Shown here piece after piece: positions 34,784 to 49,639 of a stretch of 64,000 bases of DNA. The position numbers were made by a program, and so were the translations under genes. Within the stretch, counting starts at the first letter, position 1. Every line of letters starts with the position of its first letter. This stretch comes from Sulfuricella sp. (GTDB lineage Bacteria; Pseudomonadota; Gammaproteobacteria; Burkholderiales; Sulfuricellaceae): the NCBI GenBank assembly GCA_023266195.1, contig JAHFRP010000007.1, forward strand, positions 1-64,000. Direction: 5' to 3'. The notes below the pieces were generated by a model that was not told where the DNA came from, searched no databases, and was given only the letters and a program-made list of their open reading frames with translations.

Positions 34784-34816
34784 GCCGCCGGTTCGGTCTG
34801 GTAGCCGGTGCGTCGG

Positions 34817-35902
34817 ATGAACGACGACCTCGCGTGTTGGGTGGGCCTGAGCCTGATACCGGGGCTGGGCAGCGGATCCTACCGCAAGCTGCTGCGCGCA
34901 TTCGGTGAACCCGAAAATATTTACGCTGCTTCCTATGCCGCTTTGACCGACGTGGTCAGCAAACCGACGGCGGACGCCATCCGCTCCGGCATTCGCCGGG
35001 ACGCTCTCGCACCGCTTGCGAGCTGGCTCGAAAACGATGCCAACCACGTCATCACCCTTGCCGATCCGGATTACCCCCGATTGCTGCTGGAAATCCCGGA
35101 TCCACCGCCCCTGCTTTACGCCAAAGGCCGGCGCGAGCTGCTCAATCGGCCGGCGTTGGCGGTGGTGGGAAGCCGCAATGCCACCCCGCAAGGAGCGGCC
35201 AACGCCGAATCGTTCTCTCGCAGCCTGAGCGACAGCGGACTGTGCATCGTCAGCGGCCTGGCGCTGGGCATTGACGCGGCAGCCCATCGTGGCGGCCTCG
35301 CCGGCACGTCCAGCAGTATCGCCATAGTCGGCACCGGACTGGACATCGTCTACCCGTCGCGCAACCATGCACTGGCCCACGAACTTGCGCAGCAAGGTGT
35401 GCTGGTATCCGAATTCGCGCTGGGAACCCTCGCCAAGGCGCACAACTTCCCGCGCCGCAACCGCATCATCTGCGGCTTGTCCCTGGGCTGCCTGGTGGTG
35501 GAGGCGGCGATACGCAGCGGCTCCCTCATCACAGCGCGGCTGGCAGTTGAGCAAGGGCGGGATGTGTTCGCCATTCCCGGCTCGATTCACTCACCACTGT
35601 CCAAAGGCGGTCACGCCTTGATCAAGCAAGGTGCCAAACTGGTCGAAAGCGCCAACGATATTCTCGATGAATTGAAGTGGGCGTCGGCGCAGCCCGCCGC
35701 CGTAACAGGGCAGGATGCGGCGAGCGCGCCTTGCCCTTTGCTCGATTCGCTCGGCTTCGAGCCGGTGAGTATCGACGCGCTGACCGAAACCAGCGGCTTG
35801 ACGAGCGATTCCGTTTGCGCCATGCTGTTGCAACTGGAGCTGGAAGGCCGTGTAGCCAGCCTGCCCGGCGGGCTTTATCAAAGGATCGCTCCATCCAGCT
35901 GA
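34817..35902 (+). CDS. dprA: DNA processing protein DprA (Smf)
   Basis: The 361-residue protein loads RecA on incoming single-stranded DNA during transformation. It has the Rossmann-like core with AVVGSRNATPQG, CIVSGLALGIDAAAHRG, AIVGTGLDIVYPSRNHAL, PRRNRIICGLS and a C-terminal winged-helix domain (about 300-361). ATG 34817 is preferred over an in-frame GTG at 34808. It is followed by smg and topA, a conserved order. Confidence 0.95.
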   Translation: MNDDLACWVGLSLIPGLGSGSYRKLLRAFGEPENIYAASYAALTDVVSKPTADAIRSGIRRDALAPLASWLENDANHVITLADPDYPRLLLEIPDPPPLLYAKGRRELLNRPALAVVGSRNATPQGAANAESFSRSLSDSGLCIVSGLALGIDAAAHRGGLAGTSSSIAIVGTGLDIVYPSRNHALAHELAQQGVLVSEFALGTLAKAHNFPRRNRIICGLSLGCLVVEAAIRSGSLITARLAVEQGRDVFAIPGSIHSPLSKGGHALIKQGAKLVESANDILDELKWASAQPAAVTGQDAASAPCPLLDSLGFEPVSIDALTETSGLTSDSVCAMLLQLELEGRVASLPGGLYQRIAPSS

Positions 35903-35936
35903 CTCCAACGCTGAACTCCTCACCGAAGCGCGCACA

Positions 35937-36395
35937 ATGTTCGAAATTCTGGTTTATTTGTTTGAGAACTATTTTGAGGTGGACGTCTATCCCGACGAGG
36001 GGACGCTAACGCGCGAACTTAGCGCGGCCGGCTTCGACCGGGACGAGATCAACCTGGCCATGTCGTGGGTCAACGGCCTGGAAAGTTTGGCTCAGCAGGC
36101 CCCCTTGCCAGGGCTGGCCGGCTCTCGCGCGCAACGTTTCTATTCTGAGGCGGAGGAAGCCAAGATTGGGACCGATTCGCGCGGCTTCCTGCTGTTTCTA
36201 GAAACCTCCGGCATTCTCAACCCGGTACAGCGGGAGTGGGTCGTCGACCGGGTCATGGCGCTCAACGAGCAGGAAGTTTCGCTCGAGCAGGTCAAATGGA
36301 CCGTATTGATCGTCTTATGGAGCCAAGGCCAGGCAAGCGACTTCATGTTCATCGAAGACTTGCTGTTCGGCGATTCCCAGCCTACGATGCATTAA
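35937..36395 (+). CDS. smg: Smg family protein (DUF494)
   Basis: The 152-residue protein starts MFEILVYLFENYFEVDVYPD, the hallmark of Smg, and ends with a helical part containing QVKWTVLIVLWSQGQASDF. It is always near dprA and topA in proteobacteria; its function is not established. The start is certain from the conserved N-terminus. Confidence 0.93.
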   Translation: MFEILVYLFENYFEVDVYPDEGTLTRELSAAGFDRDEINLAMSWVNGLESLAQQAPLPGLAGSRAQRFYSEAEEAKIGTDSRGFLLFLETSGILNPVQREWVVDRVMALNEQEVSLEQVKWTVLIVLWSQGQASDFMFIEDLLFGDSQPTMH

Positions 36396-36475
36396 ACGGC
36401 CAAACGCTTCTTGTCATCCCCGCCGTTTTTTCATTATCATCCGCGCCCAAACCCACTAATTTTTTGCGAGAGCGC

Positions 36476-38758
36476 ATGTCCTCCAGCCTCCTGATCGTCG
36501 AGTCTCCATCCAAAGCCAAAACCCTGAAGAAATATCTTGGAGCGGACTTCGAAATACTGGCCTCCTACGGCCATGTACGCGACTTGGTTCCTAAACAGGG
36601 AGCGGTCGACACAGAACATGACTTCAAGATGAAGTATCAGCTGATCGAGCGCAATGCCAAGCACGTCGACGCAATCGCCAAGGCCGTCAGGCTCGCCGAC
36701 AACATCTATCTAGCGACTGACCCGGATCGCGAAGGTGAGGCGATTGCATGGCATCTGGCTGAAATTCTGAAGTCGAAGAAACTGCTCAGCAAAAAAAACG
36801 TGAAGCGCGTAGTGTTCCACGAGATTACCCAGTCTGCGGTGCAAGCGGCCGTAGCTGCGCCGCGCGATATTCTGATGCCGCTGGTCAACGCGCAGCAGGC
36901 GAGACGGGCACTGGACTATCTGGTCGGCTTCAATCTTTCACCGCTGTTGTGGCGCAAGATCCGACGCGGGCTCTCTGCCGGCAGAGTGCAGAGCCCCGCG
37001 TTGCGCATGATTGTCGAGCGCGAGGCCGAGATTTTGGCTTTTAAAACCCAAGAATACTGGAGTATCCATTTCGATTCCCGCAAGGGGAAGCAGAAATTTT
37101 CCGCCAAGCTGTTCCAGTACCAGGGTGAAAAACAGGGCCAATTCAGCATCGGCACGGAAGCAGCGCAAGCAGGCATCGTCGAGTATCTGAACAAGAACAG
37201 CGGCAGCAGGGCGACGGTGGTACAAGTTGACAAAAAACGCAAGCAACGTCAGCCTGCCGCACCTTTTACCACGTCCACCCTGCAGCAGGAAGCCGTTCGA
37301 AAGCTTGGCTTTACCACCGACCGCACCATGCGCGTCGCGCAACAGCTTTACGAGGGGATAGACACCGGCAACGGTGCGGTCGGCCTTATCACCTATATGC
37401 GTACCGACTCGGTCAACCTGGCCAACGAAGCCCTAGCCGAAATTCGCGACTATATCGCCAGCAAATTTGAGCCGGAATACCTGCCCAAACAGGCGATACA
37501 GTACAAAAATAAGTCTAAAAACGCCCAGGAAGCGCACGAGGCCGTCCGGCCCACCTCGATCCTGCGGACGCCGGACAGTGTGCGGACTTTCCTCACCGCC
37601 GACCAGGCCAAGCTTTACGAAATGGTCTGGAAGCGCACTTTGGCATGCCAGATGAACCCGGCCAAGTTCGATACCGTCAGCCTCGACCTCAAGGTCGCAG
37701 ATGATGCAACCCTGTTCCGCGCCTCCGGCCAGACTTTGGTTTTTCCCGGCTTTATTGCGGTCTATCAGGAAGGAGAGGACGACCAGGAAGAAGAGGGTGA
37801 AAGCAAATTGCCGCCATTGGAGAAAGGGGAGGTGGTCGCCGTCGACAAGCTTTACGGCGAACAGCATTTCACCCAACCGCCGCCGCGCTATACCGAAGCT
37901 AGCCTGGTCAAGGATCTTGAAGAACACGGCATTGGCCGCCCTTCGACCTACGCCAGCATCATCTCAACCCTGCAGGCCAGAGAATATGTGCTTCTCGACA
38001 AGAAACGGTTTTTCCCCACCGATGTGGGGTCCGTCGTCAACAAGTTCCTCACCGAACACTTCACCCGCTATGTCGATTACGATTTCACCGCCAAGCTGGA
38101 AGACCTGCTGGACGTCGTTGCCAACGGGGACAAGGAATGGATCCCGGTACTGGCGGATTTCTGGAAAGGCTTCAGCCTGCAGATCGAGGAAAAAAAGAAC
38201 ATAGAGCGCAAGGATATTACCCACGAGCAGCTCGACGAAGCCTGCCCGAAATGCGGCAAACCTCTGTCGGTCCGGCTGGGCAAGCGGGGCAAGTTTGTGG
38301 GTTGCAGCGGCTACCCCGAATGCGACTACACACGCAGCATGGACGGCGAAGTCAAACCCGACGAACCGGTGGTGGTGGAAGGGCGGCTTTGCCCCAAGTG
38401 CGAGAGCCTGCTGCACATTAAATCGGGCCCTTACGGAAAATTCATCGGCTGTTCCGCCTACCCGAAGTGTAAATTTATCGAGCCCCTGGAAAAACCCAAA
38501 GATTCCGGGGTTGTTTGCCCGGAGTGCAAAAAAGGGAGCCTGATCGAGCGTAAGAGCCGTTATGGTAAGATGTTCTACTCCTGCAACACCTATCCAGACT
38601 GCAAATACGCGGTGTGGAATCCGCCCGTCGCCGAAACCTGCCCAAAGTGCGGCTGGCCAGTGTTGACCATCAAAACGACCAAGCGCCGTGGAACCGAGAA
38701 AGTCTGCCCGCAAAAAGAGTGCGGTTTTTCCGAACAGATGGCGACGGCCGAGGAGTGA
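36476..38758 (+). CDS. topA: DNA topoisomerase I
   Basis: The 760-residue type IA topoisomerase relaxes negative supercoils. It has the Toprim motif (LLIVESPSKAKTLKKYLG, TDPDREGEAIAWH), the active-site tyrosine in GLITYMRTDSVNLA, and four C-terminal zinc ribbons: CPKCGKPLSV, CPKCESLLHI, CPECKKGSLI and CPKCGWPVLT, each with a second Cys pair. The start at 36476 follows GCGAGAG and gives the usual N-terminus, although the frame is open further upstream into smg. A strong terminator follows. Confidence 0.97.
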   Translation: MSSSLLIVESPSKAKTLKKYLGADFEILASYGHVRDLVPKQGAVDTEHDFKMKYQLIERNAKHVDAIAKAVRLADNIYLATDPDREGEAIAWHLAEILKSKKLLSKKNVKRVVFHEITQSAVQAAVAAPRDILMPLVNAQQARRALDYLVGFNLSPLLWRKIRRGLSAGRVQSPALRMIVEREAEILAFKTQEYWSIHFDSRKGKQKFSAKLFQYQGEKQGQFSIGTEAAQAGIVEYLNKNSGSRATVVQVDKKRKQRQPAAPFTTSTLQQEAVRKLGFTTDRTMRVAQQLYEGIDTGNGAVGLITYMRTDSVNLANEALAEIRDYIASKFEPEYLPKQAIQYKNKSKNAQEAHEAVRPTSILRTPDSVRTFLTADQAKLYEMVWKRTLACQMNPAKFDTVSLDLKVADDATLFRASGQTLVFPGFIAVYQEGEDDQEEEGESKLPPLEKGEVVAVDKLYGEQHFTQPPPRYTEASLVKDLEEHGIGRPSTYASIISTLQAREYVLLDKKRFFPTDVGSVVNKFLTEHFTRYVDYDFTAKLEDLLDVVANGDKEWIPVLADFWKGFSLQIEEKKNIERKDITHEQLDEACPKCGKPLSVRLGKRGKFVGCSGYPECDYTRSMDGEVKPDEPVVVEGRLCPKCESLLHIKSGPYGKFIGCSAYPKCKFIEPLEKPKDSGVVCPECKKGSLIERKSRYGKMFYSCNTYPDCKYAVWNPPVAETCPKCGWPVLTIKTTKRRGTEKVCPQKECGFSEQMATAEE

Positions 38759-38780
38759 ATCCAGGAATTGCAGATAAAAC

Positions 38781-38805
38781 AAAAGGGGCCGATCGGCCCC
38801 TTTTT
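38781..38805 (+). terminator. Bidirectional intrinsic terminator between topA and efp
   Basis: AAAAGGGGCCGA and TCGGCCCCTTTT form a perfect 24-base palindrome followed by more T. It serves both convergent genes. Confidence 0.92.
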
Positions 38806-38824
38806 CTTTCCTGGCCTTGACGCG

Positions 38825-39385
38825 TCAGGCAGCGACGCGGCGCTTGAATTCTGCAGTACGCGTGTCAATCTCGATCTTGTCGCCAATTTCGCAGAATAAG
38901 GCGACCGGTAGTTCAAAACCCGTGGAAATCTTCGCCGGTTTGAGCACCTTGCCGGAAGTGTCGCCTCGGACGGCGGGTTCAGTATAGATAATTTCGCGTA
39001 CGACGGTAGTCGGCAACTCCACCGAAATCGCCTTGCCTTGGTAGAACACCACTTCGCAAGGCATGCCATCCTCAAGGTAATTGACGGCGTCGCCCAGGTT
39101 TTCCTGTTCAACCTCGTGCTGGTTGTATTCCGTGTCCATGAAAACATACATCGGATCAGCAAAGTAGGAGTAGGTTACTTCCTTGCGTTCGAGGATCACA
39201 ACTTCAAACTTGTCGTCGGCCCGATAGACTGCCTCGCTGCCGGAACCGGTCAATAGGTTCTTCATTTTCATCTTGACCACAGAAGCATTGCGGCCGGATT
39301 TAGTGTACTCGGCTTTCAGAACCACCATCGGGTCGTTGCCGATCATGATTACGTTGCCAGGGCGGACTTCTTGAGCGGTTTTCAT
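38825..39385 (-). CDS. efp: Elongation factor P
   Basis: The 186-residue factor relieves ribosome stalling at polyproline. It has the three-domain EF-P form with [20 protein letters not shown] and a tip arginine at residue 32 ([11 protein letters not shown]). Arg32, rather than the lysine modified by EpmA/B, marks the class activated by rhamnosylation through EarP, and earP is the next gene upstream on the same strand. Confidence 0.97.
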   Translation of the reverse strand: MKTAQEVRPGNVIMIGNDPMVVLKAEYTKSGRNASVVKMKMKNLLTGSGSEAVYRADDKFEVVILERKEVTYSYFADPMYVFMDTEYNQHEVEQENLGDAVNYLEDGMPCEVVFYQGKAISVELPTTVVREIIYTEPAVRGDTSGKVLKPAKISTGFELPVALFCEIGDKIEIDTRTAEFKRRVAA

Positions 39386-39431
39386 GTCTTTTCCTGCAGA
39401 AAGTTATAAAGTGAAGCGGATAAAAAGTCGG

Positions 39432-44126
<4,695 letters not shown>

Positions 44127-44310
44127 ATATATTCCTAAGAATAATAATAAGCCTTCATGTTTATCGGGACTATTCTAAATTAAATTTATAAATCAACAAA
44201 CTGTACGTTGGTTAAGGCTGTGGAAAAAAGCTTTTTTCCCTGTGGAGTAAATGGGGTTATATTTTATGTTGAGCAGCGGAGCTACTGTTATCCACATTTA
44301 AGTCACAAAT
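44127..44310. other. dnaA-dnaN intergenic region with DnaA boxes
   Basis: This AT-rich 184-base gap has a perfect DnaA box TTATCCACA at 44288-44296 and two near-boxes in the opposite direction (TGTGGAAAA at 44219-44227, TGTGGAGTAA at 44241-44250), beside an AT-rich stretch (TAAATTAAATTTATAAATC). It is one of two candidate sites for oriC in this window. Confidence 0.6.
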
Positions 44311-45645
44311 CTATCCATGTAACATTTGCATCAGAATTTCAAAATCGCGATTGATTACCACATCGGAGGTTCGTAGCTCGGCGATTTTGCGACAAGCGTG
44401 GATGACTGTGGTGTGGTCGCGGCCACCGAAGGCTTCCCCTAGTTCTGGATAACTCAATTGGGTAAGTTCTTTGGCTAGCGCCATCGCAAGTTGCCTAGGC
44501 CGCGCTACGTTCCTAGACCTTTTCGGGGAAAACATTTCTGCCACCTTAATTTTGTAATAGTCAGCGACGGTTTTTTGTATGTTATCCAGGGAAATCTGCC
44601 GATTTTGGACGGCAAGCAAATCTTTGAGGGCTTCCTTGGCGAGTTCAAGAGTTACCGGGCGTCCAGTAAAACGGGAGAATGCCAGCACCCGTTTGAGGGC
44701 TCCTTCCAATTCGCGCACATTGGAGCGAATTTGTTTAGCTATGAAGAACGCTACTTCTTCCTGTAAACACAGCTCTTCAGTCAAGGCTTTTTTCAAAAGA
44801 ATAGCAACTCGCATTTCCAACTCTGGCGGCTCGATCGCAACCGTTAAACCCCAACCAAACCGTGAAATGAGCCGGTCCTCCATTCCCGAAATTTCCCTGG
44901 GAAACGTGTCGCACGTGATAATAACCTGCTTGTGCGCTTCAATTAGCGCGTTGAAAGCATAAAAGAACTCTTCTTGGGTACGGTTTTTACCGGAAAAAAA
45001 TTGAATGTCGTCGATTAGTAGCAAATCGAGTGAATGATAGTAGCGCTTGAAGTCGTCAAAAGCCTTGTGTTGGTAAGCGCGCACTACATCTGAAACGTAG
45101 CGCTCAGCGTGAAGATAACTGATTTTTGCGTTACTATTCTGCTCCTGGACAAGGTTGCCGATAGCCTGAATTAGATGTGTTTTCCCTAAGCCTACCCCGC
45201 CGTAAACAAATAAGGGGTTATAGGCCGTGCCGGGGTTTTCGGCCACTTGAATCGCCGCGGCGCGAGCGAGCTGATTTGCTCTGCCGGTAACAAAATTGGC
45301 GAATGTAAATAATGGATTAAGGCGGGAATTATCGACTTTTTGATGTTGTTTAGGAGTAACTTTTTGCGAAACCATGGCAATGAGTGCCGGCGCTGAATTA
45401 TCTGGCGTGTTGTCGGGTGTGGCGAGCATCAATGATAACGGCTGTGGAAAATGAGTTTCCGCTATTTGTTCGATGCGGTTAAGAAATTTGTCCTTAACCC
45501 ATTGTAAAATGAATCGATTGGGCGCAATCAGACGCGGAACGCCGTCAGAGCAATCGAACGCGAGGGGTTTGATCCAGGTATTGAACTGCTGAGGGGGTAA
45601 GTCCTCCCTCAATTTATTCAAGCAATCAAGCCAAAAACTGTCCAT
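44311..45645 (-). CDS. dnaA: Chromosomal replication initiator protein DnaA
   Basis: The 444-residue AAA+ initiator has domain I ([20 protein letters not shown]), a short linker, the AAA+ core with Walker [16 protein letters not shown], Walker [14 protein letters not shown], and the C-terminal DNA-binding domain with [21 protein letters not shown] set the start at 45645, because this gives the usual betaproteobacterial N-terminus. The open frame continues upstream to 45864 through the DnaA boxes and would be noncoding there. Confidence 0.96.
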   Translation of the reverse strand: MDSFWLDCLNKLREDLPPQQFNTWIKPLAFDCSDGVPRLIAPNRFILQWVKDKFLNRIEQIAETHFPQPLSLMLATPDNTPDNSAPALIAMVSQKVTPKQHQKVDNSRLNPLFTFANFVTGRANQLARAAAIQVAENPGTAYNPLFVYGGVGLGKTHLIQAIGNLVQEQNSNAKISYLHAERYVSDVVRAYQHKAFDDFKRYYHSLDLLLIDDIQFFSGKNRTQEEFFYAFNALIEAHKQVIITCDTFPREISGMEDRLISRFGWGLTVAIEPPELEMRVAILLKKALTEELCLQEEVAFFIAKQIRSNVRELEGALKRVLAFSRFTGRPVTLELAKEALKDLLAVQNRQISLDNIQKTVADYYKIKVAEMFSPKRSRNVARPRQLAMALAKELTQLSYPELGEAFGGRDHTTVIHACRKIAELRTSDVVINRDFEILMQMLHG

Positions 45646-45853
45646 CTGGAAACCCAAAGAAGTGCCCGGAATATTGTTCTGAGCGGTGGCGGCCAAGCGT
45701 TCTGGTGGCGAGGAATTAAAGCGGCCAAGGCGCATTTTAGTCTTTTTGGGAATACTTATCCACAACCATTTGGATAAATACCCGTTGACAAAAGTACGCA
45801 TTAAATAGTCTAATTGCGCGTTTCTGCTAAACGAGATTTTGAGGTAACAAAAG
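45646..45853. other. dnaA-rpmH divergent intergenic region, candidate oriC
   Basis: The gap contains a perfect DnaA box TTATCCACA (45756-45764) and an inverted near-box (TTATCCAAA on the minus strand, 45769-45777), with AT-rich flanks. It also holds the rpmH promoter. Together with 44127-44310 it defines the replication origin region; which gap holds the unwinding element cannot be settled by eye. Confidence 0.6.
45785..45814 (+). promoter_or_regulatory. Promoter of the rpmH operon
   Basis: TTGACA (45785-45790) and TCTAAT (45809-45814) are separated by 18 bases. Transcription would start about 35 bases before rpmH. It lies beside the DnaA boxes, so DnaA may influence it. Confidence 0.6.
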
Positions 45854-45988
45854 ATGAAGCGCACCTATCAACCTTCAGTAGTAAAGCGTAAACGCACTCA
45901 CGGCTTTCGCGCACGGATGAAAACACGCGGCGGTCGCGCCGTTGTAAATGCGCGGCGCGCTAAGGGGCGGTCGAAGCTCAGCGCATAG
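45854..45988 (+). CDS. rpmH: Ribosomal protein bL34
   Basis: The 44-residue protein [20 protein letters not shown]... with [10 protein letters not shown] at the end is a standard bL34 of the large ribosomal subunit. Its stop overlaps the GTG start of rnpA. Confidence 0.97.
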   Translation: MKRTYQPSVVKRKRTHGFRARMKTRGGRAVVNARRAKGRSKLSA

Positions 45989-46356
45989 TGGTTGCAGGAG
46001 AACCTGCCATCCATGCTTTTCAGGAAAGCAAGCGATTAAGAAAAACGGATGAGATTTCATCCGTTTTTTCTTTTAAGTGCCAGGCATACGGGGAATTCCT
46101 GAGGATCATCGCAAAGCCAAATGGGCGGGATTTTCCACGCCTTGCTGTTATAGTCGCAAAAAAAACAGTGTTACACGCAACCGCCAGAAATTACATCAAG
46201 CGCGTGTTAAGAGAAATATTTCGTTTGAACCAGGCCCATGTTGGTGAGTTGGATGTGGTCGTCTTGGTACGAAAAAGCTTTTCCTGCGGAGCATATGGAC
46301 TGGTGGAGCAGGATTTTTTAGGGCTAATCGAACAATTGAAAAAGCGGCGGACATGA
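45988..46356 (+). CDS. rnpA: Ribonuclease P protein component
   Basis: The 122-residue basic protein is the cofactor of RNase P in tRNA 5' processing. The core is present: KRLRKTDEISSVFSFKCQAY, RLAVIVAKKTVLHATARNYI and KRVLREIFRLNQ (usual form A-x-x-RN-x-x-KR-x-x-RE). The GTG at 45988 overlaps the rpmH stop. A strong hairpin lies inside the coding region. Confidence 0.95.
   Translation: MVAGEPAIHAFQESKRLRKTDEISSVFSFKCQAYGEFLRIIAKPNGRDFPRLAVIVAKKTVLHATARNYIKRVLREIFRLNQAHVGELDVVVLVRKSFSCGAYGLVEQDFLGLIEQLKKRRT
46041..46069 (+). terminator. Intrinsic-terminator-like hairpin inside rnpA
   Basis: AAAAACGGATGA (46041-46052) and TCATCCGTTTTT (46057-46068) pair perfectly over 12 bases with a GATT loop, followed by another T. 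This is a terminator by form but lies about 55 bases inside rnpA. It would end many transcripts just after rpmH. Confidence 0.7.
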
Positions 46357-46571
46357 AAGTATTTTCACGTTTAGCGATAGCCGTGGTCAAAAGTTATCAA
46401 TATTTGATTAGCCCATTACTGGGAGCGCGCTGCCGTTTTTCGCCAACCTGTTCGGAATATACGTGTCAGGCATTAGCGAAATACGGTTTTCTTAGAGGGG
46501 CGTGGCTCGGGGTAAATAGAATTTGTCGTTGCCACCCCTTCCGTCCAGGAGGCTATGATCCGATTCCCTAA
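46353..46571 (+). CDS. yidD: Membrane protein insertion efficiency factor YidD
   Basis: The 72-residue protein has the family motifs SYQYLISPLLGARCRFSPTC and CRCHPFRPGGYDPIP. It assists membrane insertion together with YidC. Start and rnpA stop overlap (ATGA). Confidence 0.95.
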   Translation: MKVFSRLAIAVVKSYQYLISPLLGARCRFSPTCSEYTCQALAKYGFLRGAWLGVNRICRCHPFRPGGYDPIP

Positions 46572-46586
46572 ATTAATAGAGGCAAC

Positions 46587-48233
46587 ATGGACATCAAACG
46601 GCTGATATTATTCGTTATTTTTTCTTTTTCCATCTTGATGCTTTGGGATGCGTGGCAAAAGGATCTGCATCCGGTTCTTACCCCTGCTCCGCAAGTTGCA
46701 TCGGACAAAGCCGCGCCGGTTCAAACAGGTAAATCTACGGCTGACTTCGCGGGGAAGGTCGCCCATGATTTCGGCGGCATGCCTTTAGCCGGGAAACGAC
46801 TCAAGGTGCAGACAGATTTAATTTCTGCTGAACTTGACACGCTTGGCGGTGATTTGCGCAGGGTGGAACTGCTGAAATACCAAGACAGCGTGGATAAGAC
46901 GAAGAGATTGGTTTTGCTGGATGACAAGCCGAAGGATGTTTACGTAGCTCAGTCGGGTTTGATAGGCAGCGGGTTGCCTACACATAACACCTTGTTTTCT
47001 TCCACAGACACGCAATATAAATTGGCCGACGGGGAAGATAGCCTGGTTGTCAAACTGAACTGGGCGGACCCTAATGGAATTAGGGTAGGGAAGATATACA
47101 CTTTTCACAGGGGTAGCTACGTTGTAGATGTCACCTATGAAATTGACAATGGCAGCGTAAATCGGCTAGTGCCGCATTCCTACTTCCAACTCGTACGAAA
47201 TGGCCGGCCACCGGTCGGCGACCCTAAATTCATCTCTACCTACACCGGCCCTGCGATCTACACCGAGAAGGAAAAGTTTCATAAAGTCAGTTTCTCCGAC
47301 ATTGAGAAAAACAAGGCGGCCTACCCGATGCAAAGCGACGATGGCTGGGTTGCGATGATCCAGCTATATTTTCTTAGTGCGTGGATACCCCCCAATAACC
47401 AGCCACGTGAATATTTTGCTAAAAAGCTTGGGGACGACCTCTACGATGTTGGCGCAATCTTGCCGTTGGGCGCGATTGAGGCCGGGGCATCGAAAACGAT
47501 CACCATGCATTTCTATGCGGGGCCCCAAGAACAGGTTCAGTTGAGCAAGGTTGCCCCCGGCCTTGATTTGACGGTGGATTACGGCAGGCTCACGCTGATC
47601 GCCGCGCCGCTTTTCTGGGTGCTGGCGTGGATTCATAAGGCGGTTCAAAACTGGGGCGTGGCCATCATTTTGTTAACGGTGCTGATCAAAGCCGCGTTCT
47701 ATCCGCTGTCCGCAAAAAGCTATCGTTCCATGGCGCAGATGCGGATTCTCGGGCCTAAACTGCAAAAGCTTAAGGAGCAATACGGAGACGACCGTCAGCG
47801 GTTGCATCAAGCGATGATGGAGTTGTATAAAACAGAAAAGGTCAACCCGTTAGGGGGCTGCTTGCCGGTAGTGGTACAGATACCGGTATTTATCGCGCTG
47901 TACTGGGCGTTGCTGAATAGCGTCGAAATGCGGCAGGCGCCGTTTATGCTGTGGGTCACCGATTTGTCTGCGCCGGATCCGTATTATATTCTGCCGATCG
48001 TGATGGGCCTGACCATGATTATTCAGACCAAACTCAATCCTACGCCGCCGGACCCCATTCAGGCAAAAGTGATGATGATCATGCCGATCGCCTTCAGCGT
48101 ATTTTTCTTCTTTTTCCCGGCCGGATTGGTGCTGTATTGGGTGGTAAACAATACGCTTTCGATCACCCAGCAATATTATGTCACGCGCAGCATCGAGCGG
48201 GCTAAAACCGCGAAGGGGCATGCCAAGGGCTGA
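46587..48233 (+). CDS. yidC: Membrane protein insertase YidC
   Basis: The 548-residue protein inserts proteins into the inner membrane. It has an N-terminal transmembrane helix ([19 protein letters not shown]), a large periplasmic domain (about 40-340), and the 60KD_IMP core with [40 protein letters not shown] and [13 protein letters not shown]. Length is normal for Gram-negative YidC. Confidence 0.97.
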   Translation: MDIKRLILFVIFSFSILMLWDAWQKDLHPVLTPAPQVASDKAAPVQTGKSTADFAGKVAHDFGGMPLAGKRLKVQTDLISAELDTLGGDLRRVELLKYQDSVDKTKRLVLLDDKPKDVYVAQSGLIGSGLPTHNTLFSSTDTQYKLADGEDSLVVKLNWADPNGIRVGKIYTFHRGSYVVDVTYEIDNGSVNRLVPHSYFQLVRNGRPPVGDPKFISTYTGPAIYTEKEKFHKVSFSDIEKNKAAYPMQSDDGWVAMIQLYFLSAWIPPNNQPREYFAKKLGDDLYDVGAILPLGAIEAGASKTITMHFYAGPQEQVQLSKVAPGLDLTVDYGRLTLIAAPLFWVLAWIHKAVQNWGVAIILLTVLIKAAFYPLSAKSYRSMAQMRILGPKLQKLKEQYGDDRQRLHQAMMELYKTEKVNPLGGCLPVVVQIPVFIALYWALLNSVEMRQAPFMLWVTDLSAPDPYYILPIVMGLTMIIQTKLNPTPPDPIQAKVMMIMPIAFSVFFFFFPAGLVLYWVVNNTLSITQQYYVTRSIERAKTAKGHAKG

Positions 48234-49551
48234 CACAATCGCTGCTATTGCCACCGCGCCGGGGCGCGGTGGCATTGGTGTTGTGCGTGTTTCAGGCTAC
48301 GACGTCAGCGATTTGGCGCAAGCGGTGTTGGGGGAAATGCCAGAGCCGCGTAGGGCGACCCTAAGTAACTTTATCGCTGCCGACGGCAGCGTTATCGACC
48401 AGGGCCTGGCGCTCTTTTTCCCCTCTCCCCATTCGTATACGGGCGAGGATGTCCTTGAATTACAGGGACACGGCGGCGACGCCGTGTTGCGCCTGCTGGT
48501 TTCCCGCTGTCTCGAGTTGGGTGCGCGACCGGCGGAGCCCGGCGAATTCACCCGACGTGCATTTCTAAACGACAAGATGGATTTGGCCCAAGCCGAAAGC
48601 GTTGTCGACTTGATCGATGCTGCTACCACGGAAGCGGCGAAGACCGCTATGCGCTCCTTGCGAGGCGAATTCTCGGCCGCCGTCCATCGACTGGTGGCGG
48701 GGTTGATCAACCTGCGCATGCTAGTGGAGGCAACGCTGGATTTTCCGGAAGAAGAAATAGATTTCCTCGCTGAATCAGATGCCTATGGGCTACTCAAAGC
48801 ACTGGCAGCACAGCTAGAAAAAGTATTTTGCCAAGCGAAACAGGGTAGCTTATTGCGCGAGGGGATGCACGTCGTTCTGATTGGTCAGCCGAATGCCGGT
48901 AAGTCCAGCTTGCTTAACCTGTTGGCGGGTGAAGAGGTCGCAATTGTCACGCCGGTTGCGGGGACGACGCGCGATGCTATCCGCCAGCACATTGAGCTTG
49001 ACGGTGTTGCACTGCATTTTGTCGATACTGCGGGGTTGCGCGAAACTGATGATGAGGTGGAGAAAATCGGCATTGCGCGTGCTTGGGAAGCTATCGGGCA
49101 CGCTAACGCGGCCTTGCTGCTAATCGACGCGACGCAAGGGGAGCAGCCGGGTGACCGGGAGATTGTCGCCAGGCTGCCAGCGGGGCTTCCGCTGGTGCGG
49201 GTGTTCAACAAAATCGACCTTCTGGAGCAGGAGCCTGGGATGGCGGGTGACGAGGCGATTTACCTCTCCGCTAAAACCGGCTCCGGAATGGATCTGCTCC
49301 ATCGGCGCCTGTTGCAGCTTGCCGGCTGGCAGCAGGGAGAAGAGGGGGCGTTCATGGCGCGCGCACGCCACTTGAGCGCTTTGCATGAAGCTGGCAAACA
49401 TCTTGCCCTGGCCGGTTCGTGCGACGGTCGCACCGAGATCTTCGCAGAGGAGCTGAAAGCGGCACAGTCCGCACTTTCCAGCATCACCGGTGAGTTTAGT
49501 GCGGACGACTTGTTGGGGGAAATATTCTCCCGATTCTGCATCGGAAAATAG
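48220..49551 (+). CDS. mnmE: tRNA modification GTPase MnmE
   Basis: The 443-residue GTPase works with MnmG to make 5-carboxymethylaminomethyl-uridine at the tRNA wobble position. It begins [20 protein letters not shown], has the G1 motif [13 protein letters not shown]3 DTAGLRE, G4 NKID and the C-terminal cysteine motif FCIGK. The start at 48220 overlaps the yidC end by 14 bases; the longer frame is inside yidC. Confidence 0.96.
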   Translation: MPRADTIAAIATAPGRGGIGVVRVSGYDVSDLAQAVLGEMPEPRRATLSNFIAADGSVIDQGLALFFPSPHSYTGEDVLELQGHGGDAVLRLLVSRCLELGARPAEPGEFTRRAFLNDKMDLAQAESVVDLIDAATTEAAKTAMRSLRGEFSAAVHRLVAGLINLRMLVEATLDFPEEEIDFLAESDAYGLLKALAAQLEKVFCQAKQGSLLREGMHVVLIGQPNAGKSSLLNLLAGEEVAIVTPVAGTTRDAIRQHIELDGVALHFVDTAGLRETDDEVEKIGIARAWEAIGHANAALLLIDATQGEQPGDREIVARLPAGLPLVRVFNKIDLLEQEPGMAGDEAIYLSAKTGSGMDLLHRRLLQLAGWQQGEEGAFMARARHLSALHEAGKHLALAGSCDGRTEIFAEELKAAQSALSSITGEFSADDLLGEIFSRFCIGK

Positions 49552-49567
49552 CGCACCATGTGATTTT

Positions 49568-49595
49568 GGCGCGTGTTTCACGTGAAACACGCGCC
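49568..49595 (+). promoter_or_regulatory. Perfect parS site inside a 28-bp palindrome
   Basis: TGTTTCACGTGAAACA at 49574-49589 is an exact parS. The symmetry extends on both sides to a perfect 28-base palindrome. It lies between mnmE and mnmG, 2.6 kb upstream of parAB, and should be the main ParB loading site near the origin. Confidence 0.95.
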
Positions 49596-49639
49596 ATTTT
49601 GGGTTATGATTCGGCTTCGTTCCCGTGCCCGGTTAATCC

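Noticed and set aside
45646-45864. An N-terminal extension of DnaA to 45864
   Set aside because: It would cover the DnaA boxes and the rpmH promoter. The conserved N-terminus MDSFWLDCL begins at 45645.
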